Of a stretch of 64,000 bases of DNA, positions 35,135 to 43,456 are shown in pieces. How positions within the stretch are numbered: the first letter of the stretch is position 1; every line of letters begins with the position of its first letter. Source of the stretch: CBDCGS01 sp965216915 (GTDB lineage Bacteria > Pseudomonadota > Alphaproteobacteria > UBA828); the NCBI GenBank assembly GCA_965216915.1, contig CBDCGS010000011.1, positions 1,302,001 to 1,366,000 of the forward strand. Direction: 5' to 3'. The notes beneath the pieces are model-generated. The model saw nothing but the letters and a program-made list of their open reading frames with translations. It was not told the DNA's origin and did no database searches. Made by a program: the position numbers and the translations under genes.

Positions 35135-35836
35135 TCAGATAGCCAGGTATTTCCTCGACACCTCTGGATCGGCGATTTCTTCCGCCGCAAGGCGATCGAC
35201 GATGTTGCCTTTGTCGATGACGAGGCAGCGATCGGCAACGGCGTTTATGAGATCGAGATTCTGCTCGACGATGACGACGGTTAGTCCGACCTCATCGCGT
35301 AGGCGCTTGATGATCTCGCCGATCGATTGGACGATATTTGGCTGGATCCCTTCGGAGGGCTCGTCGAGAAGGATGAGGTCCGGATGCCCGACGAGGACTC
35401 GGCCGATCGCCAGCTGCTGCTGCTCGCCGCCGCTGAGCGAGCCGGCCTTCTGCGATTGCCGTTCTTTCAGGATCGGGAAGAACTTGTAGACCCGGTTGTA
35501 ATCGGGCGGCCGCCCCTTGCCGCCAACTTGCTCGCCCATGCGCAAATTGTCGGCAACCGAGAGGCGCGAGAAGATGCCGCGTCCCTGCGGCACATACCCG
35601 ATGCCGCGTTGCGCCCTCGCCGCTGCGGCCATCCGAGAGACGTTCTCTCCCTTGAACTCGATCGTTCCACCGAGATTGCGCAGCAAGCCGACGAGGGTCT
35701 TCATCAGCGTCGTCTTGCCGACGCCGTTGCGGCCGATAACGGCCACGATCTCGCGCTCCGCAACATCGAACGACACGTCGTTGATGATGCGAACGGCGCC
35801 ATAGCCGGAGGTCAGTTCGCTGACGCTCAGAAGCAT
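35135..35836 (-). CDS. Urea/amide-type ABC importer ATPase (UrtE-like)
   Basis: The 233-residue ATPase has Walker A GRNGVGKTTLMKTL, the signature LSGGEQQQLAIGRVL and Walker B with DEPSEGIQPNIV. The DEP-x-EGIQP form is the mark of UrtE-type subunits, in contrast to DEPSLGLSP in the importer at 5296. It ends the five-gene minus-strand importer set 40049-35135, whose order (binding protein, two permeases, UrtD-like, UrtE-like) equals urtABCDE. The transported solute is probably urea, a short-chain amide or a related small neutral compound. Confidence 0.88.
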   Translation of the reverse strand: MLLSVSELTSGYGAVRIINDVSFDVAEREIVAVIGRNGVGKTTLMKTLVGLLRNLGGTIEFKGENVSRMAAAARAQRGIGYVPQGRGIFSRLSVADNLRMGEQVGGKGRPPDYNRVYKFFPILKERQSQKAGSLSGGEQQQLAIGRVLVGHPDLILLDEPSEGIQPNIVQSIGEIIKRLRDEVGLTVVIVEQNLDLINAVADRCLVIDKGNIVDRLAAEEIADPEVSRKYLAI

Positions 35837-35848
35837 CCGGTTTCTCGA

Positions 35849-36592
35849 TCAGATCTTGCCAAGATAAATGCGGTGGACATCTTCATTCCGCTCGATCTCC
35901 GCGAAGGTGCCCTGCGCGAACAATTTGCCATAGTGGAGCACGCTGGTACGCGAATCGAGATCGCGTACGAAAGCCATGTCGTGCTCGATGACCACGATCG
36001 TGATGCCCGTCGCATTGAGGCGCCGTACGATCTCCGCGGTCTGCTCTGTTTCGGCGGGCGACATGCCTGCCGTCGGCTCGTCCAGCAACAGGACCTTGGG
36101 TTCGACCGCCATCGACATGCCAATGGCGAGCCACTGCTGCTGTCCATGGGACAGGTCTCCGACCACCACCTCCTCGGTCCCCGAGAGATGAAGCTGAGCC
36201 AGCAATCCCGCCGCCTGGTCCGCGATCTCGCGCCGTTTGTGACGGCGGCGCAGCGGGATGAAGAGATTCTGGTGCACCGTCAGATCCTGATAGACCTGCA
36301 TGGCCTGGAACTTGATCGCGAGCCCGAGGCGCGCGCGCTGATAGGAGCGGAGCCGACTGACGTCTCTCCCCTCGAAGGTGACCATGCCGGCTGTGGGCCG
36401 TTCAATGCCCATCAGCAGTTTGAAGAACGTGCTTTTGCCGGCGCCGTTCGGTCCGATTATGCAATGGATCTCGCCGTCCTCGATCTCGATGTCGAGGCCA
36501 TCGACGGCCCGCACGCCGCCGAAGACCTTCGCGAGCGATCGGGTTTCGATGATCGCGTGCGATCCCTGGCCGCCCGTGGCCGGCTCGCTCAT
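35849..36592 (-). CDS. Urea/amide-type ABC importer ATPase (UrtD-like)
   Basis: The 247-residue ATPase has Walker A GPNGAGKSTFF, the signature LSHGQQQWLAIGMSM and Walker B LLLDEPTAGMSPAE. The SHGQ-x-QWL version of the signature is typical of UrtD. It starts inside the end of the permease gene (ATGA-type overlap at 36589-36592) and is 12 bases upstream of the UrtE-like gene. Confidence 0.88.
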   Translation of the reverse strand: MSEPATGGQGSHAIIETRSLAKVFGGVRAVDGLDIEIEDGEIHCIIGPNGAGKSTFFKLLMGIERPTAGMVTFEGRDVSRLRSYQRARLGLAIKFQAMQVYQDLTVHQNLFIPLRRRHKRREIADQAAGLLAQLHLSGTEEVVVGDLSHGQQQWLAIGMSMAVEPKVLLLDEPTAGMSPAETEQTAEIVRRLNATGITIVVIEHDMAFVRDLDSRTSVLHYGKLFAQGTFAEIERNEDVHRIYLGKI

Positions 36593-37731
36593 CGTTCTTC
36601 CGGCAGGTTTGCGGCGCGGTCGGGCGTTCGCTCGCGGCGCAGCAAGCGGTCATGGAGCCATCGTAAGCGGTCACCGACGCTGATCGCGAGGCCGTTCGGC
36701 GCAATGAGCATGACCAGAACCAGGATGGCACCGAGCACAAGAAGCGACATTTCGCCTTGGGCGGCCAATCTGAGTGATACCCACTCTAGGACGATTGCGC
36801 CGGCGATGGCCGCCCCGAGATCCTTGCGGCCGCCGACCGCAACCCAGATCACGACAAGGATGTTGGGCGCGACGCCGAAGCCGTCCGGGTGGATGTAGGT
36901 GCCCCAGGCCGTGTAAAGCACACCGGACAGCCCGGCGATCGCGGCGGCGAGGCAGAACACGCTGAGTTGGATGATCCGCACGTCGTAGCCGAAGGTCTCC
37001 GTGCGGTCGGGATCCTCGCGACAGCCGACGAGCAAGTAGCCGTAGCTCGAGTTGACGAGGCAGCGGAGGCCTAAGTACACGGCAACGAGGAGGCCGAGGA
37101 CGAAATAGTAGAACTCCCGACTTCGTCCATCGAGCTCGATCACCGCACTCCCGATGCCGAAGATCAAGTTCGGTAGAAGGGGATCGTCGACCGATGCCGG
37201 CCGCAAGCCATTCATTCCGCCAAGATAGGCGGCGCCAACCGTGTAGCTTGGGTCGGCGGTTTGGCGCATGAAGGTCCCGATCAAGAGCGAGACGACGAGC
37301 ATCAGGATGGCGATGTAGACGCCGCGGAGGCGCGCGTAGAACATGACCGCGCCGATGAGCGCAGCGAAGATCACGGGCACCGCGATCCCAGCGATGAACG
37401 CAACATCGGTGTTCCCGTGGGCATTGAACAGGTTCAGCGCGACGATTCCGAATGCATACCCACCGATCCCGTGAAAGGCAGCCTGGCCGAGGCTCAGGAT
37501 CCCGCAATAGCCCCAGATCAAGCTCAGACTGAGGGCGAGAAATCCCGAGATCAGGAAATTGCTGAAATTGATGATGTCATAACGCCGCATGTATTCCGGG
37601 AAGCTCGCCATGACGCCGATGACGATGACGAAACCCACCCAGAAGACGACACCGCGCCCCATCGTGTGAGGCCCGTTGAGGAGACCAAGGTAAGGGTCGA
37701 GGACGCTACGCCGTTGTTGCACGGCCACCAT
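36589..37731 (-). CDS. Urea/amide-type ABC importer permease (LivM/UrtC family)
   Basis: The 380-residue membrane protein has about ten hydrophobic segments and the LivM/UrtC loop with YLLVGCREDPDRTETFGYDV at about 230-250. Compared with the LivM protein of the first importer it has a longer, charged C-terminus (RLRWLHDRLLRRERT). I start at ATG 37731, inside the previous permease gene; a GTG 16 codons upstream is also open. The 26-base overlap indicates coupled translation. Confidence 0.85.
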   Translation of the reverse strand: MVAVQQRRSVLDPYLGLLNGPHTMGRGVVFWVGFVIVIGVMASFPEYMRRYDIINFSNFLISGFLALSLSLIWGYCGILSLGQAAFHGIGGYAFGIVALNLFNAHGNTDVAFIAGIAVPVIFAALIGAVMFYARLRGVYIAILMLVVSLLIGTFMRQTADPSYTVGAAYLGGMNGLRPASVDDPLLPNLIFGIGSAVIELDGRSREFYYFVLGLLVAVYLGLRCLVNSSYGYLLVGCREDPDRTETFGYDVRIIQLSVFCLAAAIAGLSGVLYTAWGTYIHPDGFGVAPNILVVIWVAVGGRKDLGAAIAGAIVLEWVSLRLAAQGEMSLLVLGAILVLVMLIAPNGLAISVGDRLRWLHDRLLRRERTPDRAANLPEER

Positions 37732-38617
37732 TCCGTTCGATGCGGATCTTCCGGCGTTCGAGATACTCAGAGATCCCACGCGGCAGGAGCAAGAGAATGA
37801 CGAACGCCGCGCCCATCATCGCGACATATCCCACATAGACATTGACCAGGTTGTTGACGGCAGTTTGAACGCCGGCGAGGGCCATCACGCTCGACAGGAG
37901 CCCGGTGATCACGTTGGCGCCACCGCCGACCACCACCGTGATGAACGCGAGCGGCGTGTAGTTGATGCCGAAGAACGGCGAGATCGTCGCGGTCAGCGCG
38001 AACATCCCGCCAGCGATCCCGCCCATCGCCGAGCCGAGCCCAAACGTGGCCATGTAGATGTTGCGGGTGTTGACGCCGAGCGCGTCGGCCATGTCCGGGT
38101 CTTCCATGGTCGCCCGCGCATGCGTGCCGAATTTCGTGAACGTGAAGATCGCCCATACGCCCGCGACCATGAACAAGGAGACCGCGAACAAGACGAGGCG
38201 GTAGATCCCGAAAGTCTGTTCGCTCACGGGGAAATTGCCGAACGGCGTCGGCACGTTGAGGATCGACGGGCCGAAAATCAGGAGGAACGCTTGGCTGATC
38301 ATCAGACTCAAGCCCCACGTCACGACCAGTGACGACAAGAGCTGCTTGTAGAAATGCCTGATCACCAGACGTTCGAGGACCATGCCGGCAGCGCCCGCTC
38401 CGATCCCCGCGAGAATGATGGCAATTGGCGCCGGCACGCCGAGATGATAGGCGCTGGCGGTGATGTACGCGCCGATCATCATCAGCTCGCCGTGGGCCAT
38501 GTTGATGACCCCCATCATGCCGAAAATGATGATGAGCCCCGACGCCGAGAGGATCAGGAAGCCGATATTGTCGAAATATTGGTAGGCGTAGCTAAAGACC
38601 GCCGCGACGGTGTCCAT
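37706..38617 (-). CDS. Urea/amide-type ABC importer permease (LivH/UrtB family)
   Basis: The 303-residue membrane protein has the LivH/UrtB hallmark IIFGMMGVINMAHGELMMIG at the second membrane segment and the cytoplasmic loop HARATMEDPDMADALGVNT near residues 160-178. It forms the channel with the UrtC-like subunit. The 127-base gap to the binding-protein gene upstream contains a terminator-like hairpin. Confidence 0.88.
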   Translation of the reverse strand: MDTVAAVFSYAYQYFDNIGFLILSASGLIIIFGMMGVINMAHGELMMIGAYITASAYHLGVPAPIAIILAGIGAGAAGMVLERLVIRHFYKQLLSSLVVTWGLSLMISQAFLLIFGPSILNVPTPFGNFPVSEQTFGIYRLVLFAVSLFMVAGVWAIFTFTKFGTHARATMEDPDMADALGVNTRNIYMATFGLGSAMGGIAGGMFALTATISPFFGINYTPLAFITVVVGGGANVITGLLSSVMALAGVQTAVNNLVNVYVGYVAMMGAAFVILLLLPRGISEYLERRKIRIERNGGRATTA

Positions 38618-38704
38618 GGCCCCTAATCCGGCTGCACGGTGCCTCGGTACAGCCTAGCTAAGGTGGTCGGTTCCACAATCCCGTAAATCTGCGAAGAGAA
38701 AAAG

Positions 38705-38731
38705 AGACGGCCGGTTGCGGGCCGGCCGTCT
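38705..38731 (-). terminator. Rho-independent terminator-like hairpin after the binding-protein gene
   Basis: On the minus strand, a perfect 10-bp stem (AGACGGCCGG with its complement, seven-base loop) is followed by CTTTTTCTCTTC. It lies between the binding-protein stop and the permease start. It probably terminates part of the transcripts, so that binding protein exceeds the membrane subunits. Confidence 0.7.
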
Positions 38732-38744
38732 TAAGGCAGAGAGA

Positions 38745-40049
38745 TCACTGACCGACGCGTTCCTGGCCTTCGAAGAACGGCGCCCACGCGGCATTGTCCG
38801 GCGGAAGGAATTGCCGGCCCGGCGCCTTGTCGCGCATGTTCACACCGATATCGCGCAGGAACGTGGGTTCGGTGTAGCCGAGGTCCGCAATCAGCTCGAG
38901 GCTATGATCGTCGTTGACCTTGAACAGGTAGGAGTGCATGGCGGCGTGGTGCTGGTCGCCGTGCAGCTTCCACGGACCGCCCGGCGCCTCCGGCACCTCG
39001 ATGTCGGACTGGAGCGCAGCGATCACCGCATCGGTCTCGGTCGTGCCGGCTTTTTCCCAAGCTCTCGCCATCGCCTTGACTGCCACGTAGCCGAAGCCTG
39101 CGTGCTCGTTGGCATAGGTCATGTCCGGGAACATCTCGCGCAGCTTGCGCACGAACTCGACGCTGTTCGGGTGCGGAACGTCCTCGATATAGCCCGGCGA
39201 CACGTGCATGTTGGCCAGCGACGGGGGTGCAAAGCGCTTGTGCTCGTAGCCATCGGCAATCGTCACGTTCGACCAGGTTGGGATTGCCAGACCGGCTGAT
39301 TGCGCCTGCGGATAGAATTGCACATGCTCTGCGCCCACAAGGCAATGCACCTGGAAGTCCGGCCCGACTTTCTGAATCTTGTCGATCGTGGCCTGCCACT
39401 GCGAAACGCCGAAGGGAAAGTATTCCTCGTATTCGATCGTCCCGCCATAAAGGTTGGCCGCCGTACGAGTCCACATGCCGATGGCCCGGCAGAAGTTATA
39501 GTCTGCGCCAATATAAATGAGGCGCGTACCGTAGTTCTCGATCATCCACTTTAGTGCGGGGATGACTTGCTGTTCGGGCGTCGGACCGGAAAAGAAGGAA
39601 TATTTGTCCGCGATGCCGCCTTCGCCCTGATTGTTGTGCCAGTAAATCACCCGGTTGCGGACGACTTCGCGCCTTGCGGCTTCCCGCTCGGCGCCGGTGT
39701 AAGCGGCCATGACGACATCCGCCTCGTCGTCGAAGATGCACTTCTGCGCAAGCTCCTGATAACGCTTGACGTTGGACTGCCCGTCATACGTGACGAGCTT
39801 GATCATCTTTTTGTTGCCGTCGACCATGATTCCGCCGGCCTCGTTCACCTCTTTGGTGGCGAGCTGGTAGCCATAGGTCTTGGGTGTCGCCATGATCGAA
39901 AAATCGCCCGAGAGATCATCGATCGTACACAGGATGATTTCGTCATCCGTTGCGGCCTCGGCCGGTGTGTTGGCGCCGCTCAGGCCTATGACGCCGACGA
40001 CCGCCAATGCGGCCACCAAGGCCCCTCGTAGTGCTGTTAATCGCCTCAT
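38745..40049 (-). CDS. ABC importer substrate-binding protein, urea/amide type
   Basis: The 434-residue protein has a signal peptide (hydrophobic 8-25, cleavage near PAEAATDD) and a type I periplasmic binding fold starting CTIDDLSGDFSIMAT. The gene order behind it and the UrtD/UrtE-type ATPases place it with the UrtA/FmdD group that binds urea and short-chain amides. In a DMF-degrading neighbourhood, formamide, acetamide or DMF itself would be sensible ligands; this is inference. The ATG at 40049 has GGAG eight bases upstream. A 400-base structured leader precedes it. Confidence 0.85.
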   Translation of the reverse strand: MRRLTALRGALVAALAVVGVIGLSGANTPAEAATDDEIILCTIDDLSGDFSIMATPKTYGYQLATKEVNEAGGIMVDGNKKMIKLVTYDGQSNVKRYQELAQKCIFDDEADVVMAAYTGAEREAARREVVRNRVIYWHNNQGEGGIADKYSFFSGPTPEQQVIPALKWMIENYGTRLIYIGADYNFCRAIGMWTRTAANLYGGTIEYEEYFPFGVSQWQATIDKIQKVGPDFQVHCLVGAEHVQFYPQAQSAGLAIPTWSNVTIADGYEHKRFAPPSLANMHVSPGYIEDVPHPNSVEFVRKLREMFPDMTYANEHAGFGYVAVKAMARAWEKAGTTETDAVIAALQSDIEVPEAPGGPWKLHGDQHHAAMHSYLFKVNDDHSLELIADLGYTEPTFLRDIGVNMRDKAPGRQFLPPDNAAWAPFFEGQERVGQ

Positions 40050-40453
40050 CAACCCGTCTCCTTCGTCACCTCGTTACCGACTGCCTCCGTACCCAAAGCT
40101 GGGCTCGGCACCTCTTGTTGATCCCGTCATGCGGGTGACACGGCAGCCCAGGGTCAGCCGAAAAAAGGCTAGGCAAAAGCCGAACCTGCCGGTAGCTCCC
40201 CGAAGGGGTCTGCCCGAAGTCGTTACCCTAAACGGGTAGGTTTTTTCCGATTGCAGGCGTCCACGCGGCGCCCCAATCGTTACCAAGCGATCGGTTGACG
40301 TAAGGCGGCAATTCGCCGGTCGATCGTTCATCCCAACGTGTGGCGTCGCGTCGTAACTTCGCCGTGCGTTGGCGACCGAACTGAACTACGATTTCCTGGA
40401 ATTTGATGCCGTGGCGAGGGAACCGCCCAAACGTGGGGCGCGAGGAGGGGACA
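40050..40453 (-). promoter_or_regulatory. Long structured leader of the urea/amide-type importer; divergent gap
   Basis: This 404-base gap between divergent genes contains no credible gene but dense dyads, best read on the minus strand as RNA ahead of the binding-protein gene. Visible are CTGGGCT/AGCCCAG (40099-40105 with 40145-40151, enclosing CCCG-TCATG-CGGG at 40123-40135), AGCC/GGCT around a run of A at 40157-40170, CCCC-GAA-GGGG at 40198-40208 (a UUCG-type loop on the minus strand) and TACCC/GGGTA at 40224-40238 next to six T on the plus strand. A riboswitch or attenuator is possible; I could not assign a known class. Confidence 0.4.
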
Positions 40454-40891
40454 ATGGTGGTTTGGAGGCACTCACCGGCGATCACACTGGCTGCCGCGTT
40501 TCTGTTGTTTGTGGCGGGGACCCCGGCCATGGCAGGCGGATCGCTGTATGAGCGGCTTGGCGGCATCGACGCCATCACGGCCGTGGTCGATAAGTTCACC
40601 GCCGACCAACTCGCCGACCCGCGTATCGCCAAGCGCTACACGAACACGGATATCGCTGCGTGGCGTGGCCACCTCACCGATCTCATCTGCCAGGCGAGTG
40701 GTGGACCGTGCGAATATACCGGCCGCGCGATGGAAAAGGCACACGCGCGGCTCTCCATCACCGAGGACGAATTCAATTGGACCGCTGAACACCTGGTGGC
40801 CGCGTTGAACCACTTCAACGTGCCCCAGGCGGAGCAGGAAGAGCTCGTCACCATCGTTGCGTCCCTGAAGGACAAGGTGGTGGGGCAATAA
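40454..40891 (+). CDS. Truncated haemoglobin (group I) with signal peptide
   Basis: The 145-residue protein has a hydrophobic N-terminal segment (SPAITLAAAFLLFVAG) with cleavage likely after TPAMA, then a complete group I truncated globin: SLYERLGGIDAITAVVDKF, a long middle helix, GGPCEYTGRAMEKAHARLSI with the proximal haem-binding His in AHARL, and ITEDEFNW. Truncated globins bind O2 or NO; an exported one would work in the periplasm or be membrane-anchored. The ATG at 40454 has GAGGAGGGGAC immediately upstream, which supports inclusion of the signal peptide. The neighbours give no direct functional clue. Confidence 0.88.
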   Translation: MVVWRHSPAITLAAAFLLFVAGTPAMAGGSLYERLGGIDAITAVVDKFTADQLADPRIAKRYTNTDIAAWRGHLTDLICQASGGPCEYTGRAMEKAHARLSITEDEFNWTAEHLVAALNHFNVPQAEQEELVTIVASLKDKVVGQ

Positions 40892-40896
40892 GGTTA

Positions 40897-40916
40897 CGCG
40901 TGAGCCTCTTCACGCG
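40897..40916. terminator. Hairpin between convergent genes
   Basis: CGCGTGA and TCACGCG form a perfect 7-bp stem with a GCCTCT loop just after the globin stop codon, in the 69-base gap before the convergent membrane-protein gene. There is no U-tract in either direction, so it is at best a weak two-way terminator. Confidence 0.4.
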
Positions 40917-40960
40917 GCGTGCCCCTGCGAAATGGCGCGGCGGTTTGCCGGGGCGAGGGG

Positions 40961-41440
40961 CTATCCGAAGGCAAGCACCGCCAGCACGACGATCGCGACG
41001 CCGAGGATGAGCACCGCCATGCCCAATCGCTCGATGACCTTCGTGTCGGGCGCGGCGGTGCCGCGTCTCATGCGGGCGCTCTGACGGTGGATCAACCCGA
41101 CAGAGAGCGTCAGCAGCGCGACCAATCCGACCTTGATGTGGAAGAGCACGCCGCCGGCCGCCGCGAGACCATCGTAGATTGCGATCAGCGCGATGCCGGT
41201 GCCCCAAAGCAAGAGCAGCGACAGGCCACTCAAGAGTCCCGAGACGGACGAGCCGGCGGCCATGACCCGTGCTCCATCCTCGGTCGGCATGCGCGCTGTG
41301 CGGATGCCCAAGCCCGCCATGAAAAAGGAGGTTCCGAGCCCCGCCGCGAGACCCAGAAAGTGCAGAATCAACAGAGCCTCGTAAACGACCTTGGGGTGCC
41401 TCCTCCAGATCCTCTCCGCGTGTGCGGCCCAGAACACCAT
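40961..41440 (-). CDS. Small four-helix membrane protein
   Basis: The 159-residue protein has four hydrophobic segments (about 20-43, 62-88, 95-113 and 136-157) separated by short charged loops, with a His in the first (LLILHFLGLAAGLG) and another in IHRQSARM. This resembles small haem- or copper-linked membrane families such as DUF2269 or CopD-like proteins, but I cannot assign it. It is convergent with the truncated haemoglobin gene. The start codon has GAGG eight bases upstream. Confidence 0.65.
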   Translation of the reverse strand: MVFWAAHAERIWRRHPKVVYEALLILHFLGLAAGLGTSFFMAGLGIRTARMPTEDGARVMAAGSSVSGLLSGLSLLLLWGTGIALIAIYDGLAAAGGVLFHIKVGLVALLTLSVGLIHRQSARMRRGTAAPDTKVIERLGMAVLILGVAIVVLAVLAFG

Positions 41441-41966
41441 AGGTGCCTCGGAGCATCAAGTTGAGGGCGAGGGCGAATCGCGTCCACCCATTTCGTCTCA
41501 CCTCACTGGTTGACGGACCTAATCGGCGGCGCGCGCGATGCCATGAAGCGACACGCCGATCCGCAAATCCTGTGCGTTCGGCCCGACCGAGTGCCTCCTC
41601 CATCCGTTGAACGTCGGCGGCACATTCGACCTCGGCATACACTTCGTACCGCGAGAAGCAAGGGCGGGTGGCGTGCGAGAGTCTGATAGACAAAGGGGCG
41701 GGCGGCACTTACGCTCGGCGCGGGAGACGATTAGAGCTGACCACGAATGGAGACGGGCGATGAACCCGGACCGTTCGCAAAGCGCCGACCCCGGTCCGCT
41801 GGCGCCGTGTAGCCAGGGAGCCGACGCGCTGCCCCGGGGGAGCCGCGCGCCGTTCAACAGACGAGACCCGGTGCACCTCGCCGCCGCGCCCGGCGTGCGA
41901 CCGATCGTCCCTGACGACCGTCAAAGGCCGGGGTTGCTCGCTCTCTCACATTCAAAGGAGCGGTAG
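41441..41966. other. Intergenic region without a supported gene
   Basis: These 526 bases hold only short reading frames on both strands that look like random open frames in GC-rich DNA. The last 20 bases contain AAAGGAG, the ribosome site for the amidohydrolase gene that starts at 41967. I found no clear promoter or repeat. Confidence 0.5.
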
Positions 41967-43037
41967 ATGCTCGACGACGTATTCGTGCTCGATGCCGTCT
42001 GTCACGCCTATAGCTTCGCGCCTCAGAATAGGATCGGCCAGCCCTACGCCGATGGCATTGCGAGCGGTGTCTATCAGATCCACCAGCATTTCGCGCCGAA
42101 GGGACGCGAGGACCTGATCCTGGACGAGGAGACCTTCAATACCCGCATCTGCGACGCCGGTTTCACCGCTCAGGTGATGTTCGGCGAGAGTCACACCGAC
42201 GCGACGATCTATCACGAGCTGCCGCTCTACGGCTATTTCAAGGACGGCGGCTCGCCGATTTCGATCGGCGCGGAAATGCGTGAGCGCTGGCCCGGCCGCG
42301 TCTATCTCTACGGTGGCGTGTCGCCGCATCAACCGGGTGCACTCGAGCGCGTCGACCAGCTCGTCGAGGAACACAAGGTCTCAGGCATCAAGCTCTATCC
42401 GCACGACGTCGTTGCCGGCGAGCTGCGCAGCATCAGGATCGATGATGAGAAGCTCCTATTCCCGATCTTCGAACGGGTCCAGAAGCATGGGTTGCGCACG
42501 GTCGCCATGCACAAGGCGATCGTCATGGGGCCGGTGCCCATCGAACCCTACATGCCGTTCGAGGTCGGCACCGCCGCAAAGGCCTTCCCCGACCTAACCT
42601 TTGAGATCGTCCATGGCGGTTTCGCCTTTATGGAAGAGACCATGGCGCTCCTCATGTGGCATCCCAACATCACCGTGAGCACCGAGGGCACAACCGCCCT
42701 GCTCGCACGGGCACCGCGCAAATTCCTGGAGATCATCGGCAATCTGATGTCCGCCGGGGCGGCCGACCGGATCCTTTGGGCGATCGGCGGTCCCGTGGTT
42801 CATTCGCGCTGGTACGAGGAGGCGTTCTGGAACCTCGAAATGCCCGAGGACTTGATGGAGGGCTATGGCTTTCCTCCGCTCACCGAAGACGTCAAGCGCG
42901 GCATTCTCGGCCTCAACGCCGCGCGGCTGCTCGGCATCGACGTCGACGCCTTGAAGGCGCAAACGGCAAGCGACGACTTCGCCAAGCCGCGTACGCTCGC
43001 CGAGCCCTGGTCGGGTCTGAGCAGGCATGCCGCCTGA
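41967..43037 (+). CDS. Amidohydrolase-2-fold protein with altered metal site
   Basis: The 356-residue protein has the TIM-barrel pattern of amidohydrolase-2 enzymes: strand 1 near residue 9, a Lys in VSGIKLYPHD, His in VAMHKAI, His in EIVHGGFAFM and a closing strand ILWAIGG. Two usual metal/catalytic positions differ. The N-terminal H-x-H reads CHAY, and the Asp that ends strand 8 (normally G-S/T-D) reads A-I-G-G. It may be a metal-poor hydrolase, a lyase-like relative or a non-enzymatic protein. It overlaps the next gene by 11 bases and is followed by a CUT2 sugar-type transporter. Confidence 0.8.
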   Translation: MLDDVFVLDAVCHAYSFAPQNRIGQPYADGIASGVYQIHQHFAPKGREDLILDEETFNTRICDAGFTAQVMFGESHTDATIYHELPLYGYFKDGGSPISIGAEMRERWPGRVYLYGGVSPHQPGALERVDQLVEEHKVSGIKLYPHDVVAGELRSIRIDDEKLLFPIFERVQKHGLRTVAMHKAIVMGPVPIEPYMPFEVGTAAKAFPDLTFEIVHGGFAFMEETMALLMWHPNITVSTEGTTALLARAPRKFLEIIGNLMSAGAADRILWAIGGPVVHSRWYEEAFWNLEMPEDLMEGYGFPPLTEDVKRGILGLNAARLLGIDVDALKAQTASDDFAKPRTLAEPWSGLSRHAA

Positions 43038-43455
43038 GCCCGACCACACCGCCTTACGCAGCGCGATCTCGTCGCGCCTCGAGGCGATCGTCGATCCGTG
43101 CAGCGCAGCCGCCGGCGCGCCGGCGGGTCTGGTCTCGATGGGTCTCGTCGGCGACCTGACGATCGAAGAGCGGCCGAGCGGTGCCCATATCGATCTCACG
43201 CTCCTCGTCACCGAGCCAGGTTGCATGATGGCCGCGGTGTTTCAGGCAACGGCCGAGCGCGAGATCGCGGCGCTGCCGGGCGTCGCGAGCGTCGAGGTCC
43301 GCGTCGACCATTCGCACATCTGGGATCGGGACCATATGACGCCCGCTTATCGCGGGCGTCTTGCCTCGTTCCGCGCCAACCAGGCGGCTCATATGGCGTC
43401 GCGGCACGAGACGGCGCAGCAAGAATCAAAGGCCAACCAATGGGGAGACGAATGA
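43027..43455 (+). CDS. MIP18/DUF59-family protein (metal-sulfur cluster assembly-like)
   Basis: The 142-residue protein shows the DUF59 core: an N-terminal helix (ALRSAISSRLEAIVDP), hydrophobic strands, the conserved TEPGCMMA with its cysteine, LPGVASVEVRVDHSHIW and a hydrophilic tail. DUF59 proteins such as PaaD and SufT help insert Fe-S clusters into target enzymes. Here it begins inside the end of the amidohydrolase-like gene, so it may serve that protein. The C-terminal 40 residues are probably disordered. Confidence 0.78.
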   Translation: MPPEPDHTALRSAISSRLEAIVDPCSAAAGAPAGLVSMGLVGDLTIEERPSGAHIDLTLLVTEPGCMMAAVFQATAEREIAALPGVASVEVRVDHSHIWDRDHMTPAYRGRLASFRANQAAHMASRHETAQQESKANQWGDE

Positions 43456-43456
43456 G

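Noticed and set aside
40050..40260. Guanidine-I (ykkC) riboswitch
   Set aside because: The genomic context would fit, but the conserved core sequences I remember are not visible, so I only report a structured leader.
40074..40331. Small minus-strand frame of 85 codons in the leader of the urea/amide importer
   Set aside because: It has no ribosome site, spans the dyads of the leader, and its composition follows the RNA structure. I treat the region as non-coding.
41519..41857. Overlapping frames on both strands upstream of the amidohydrolase gene
   Set aside because: None has a ribosome site or a family feature. One minus-strand stretch looks faintly protein-like but is too short to support a gene or a relic.
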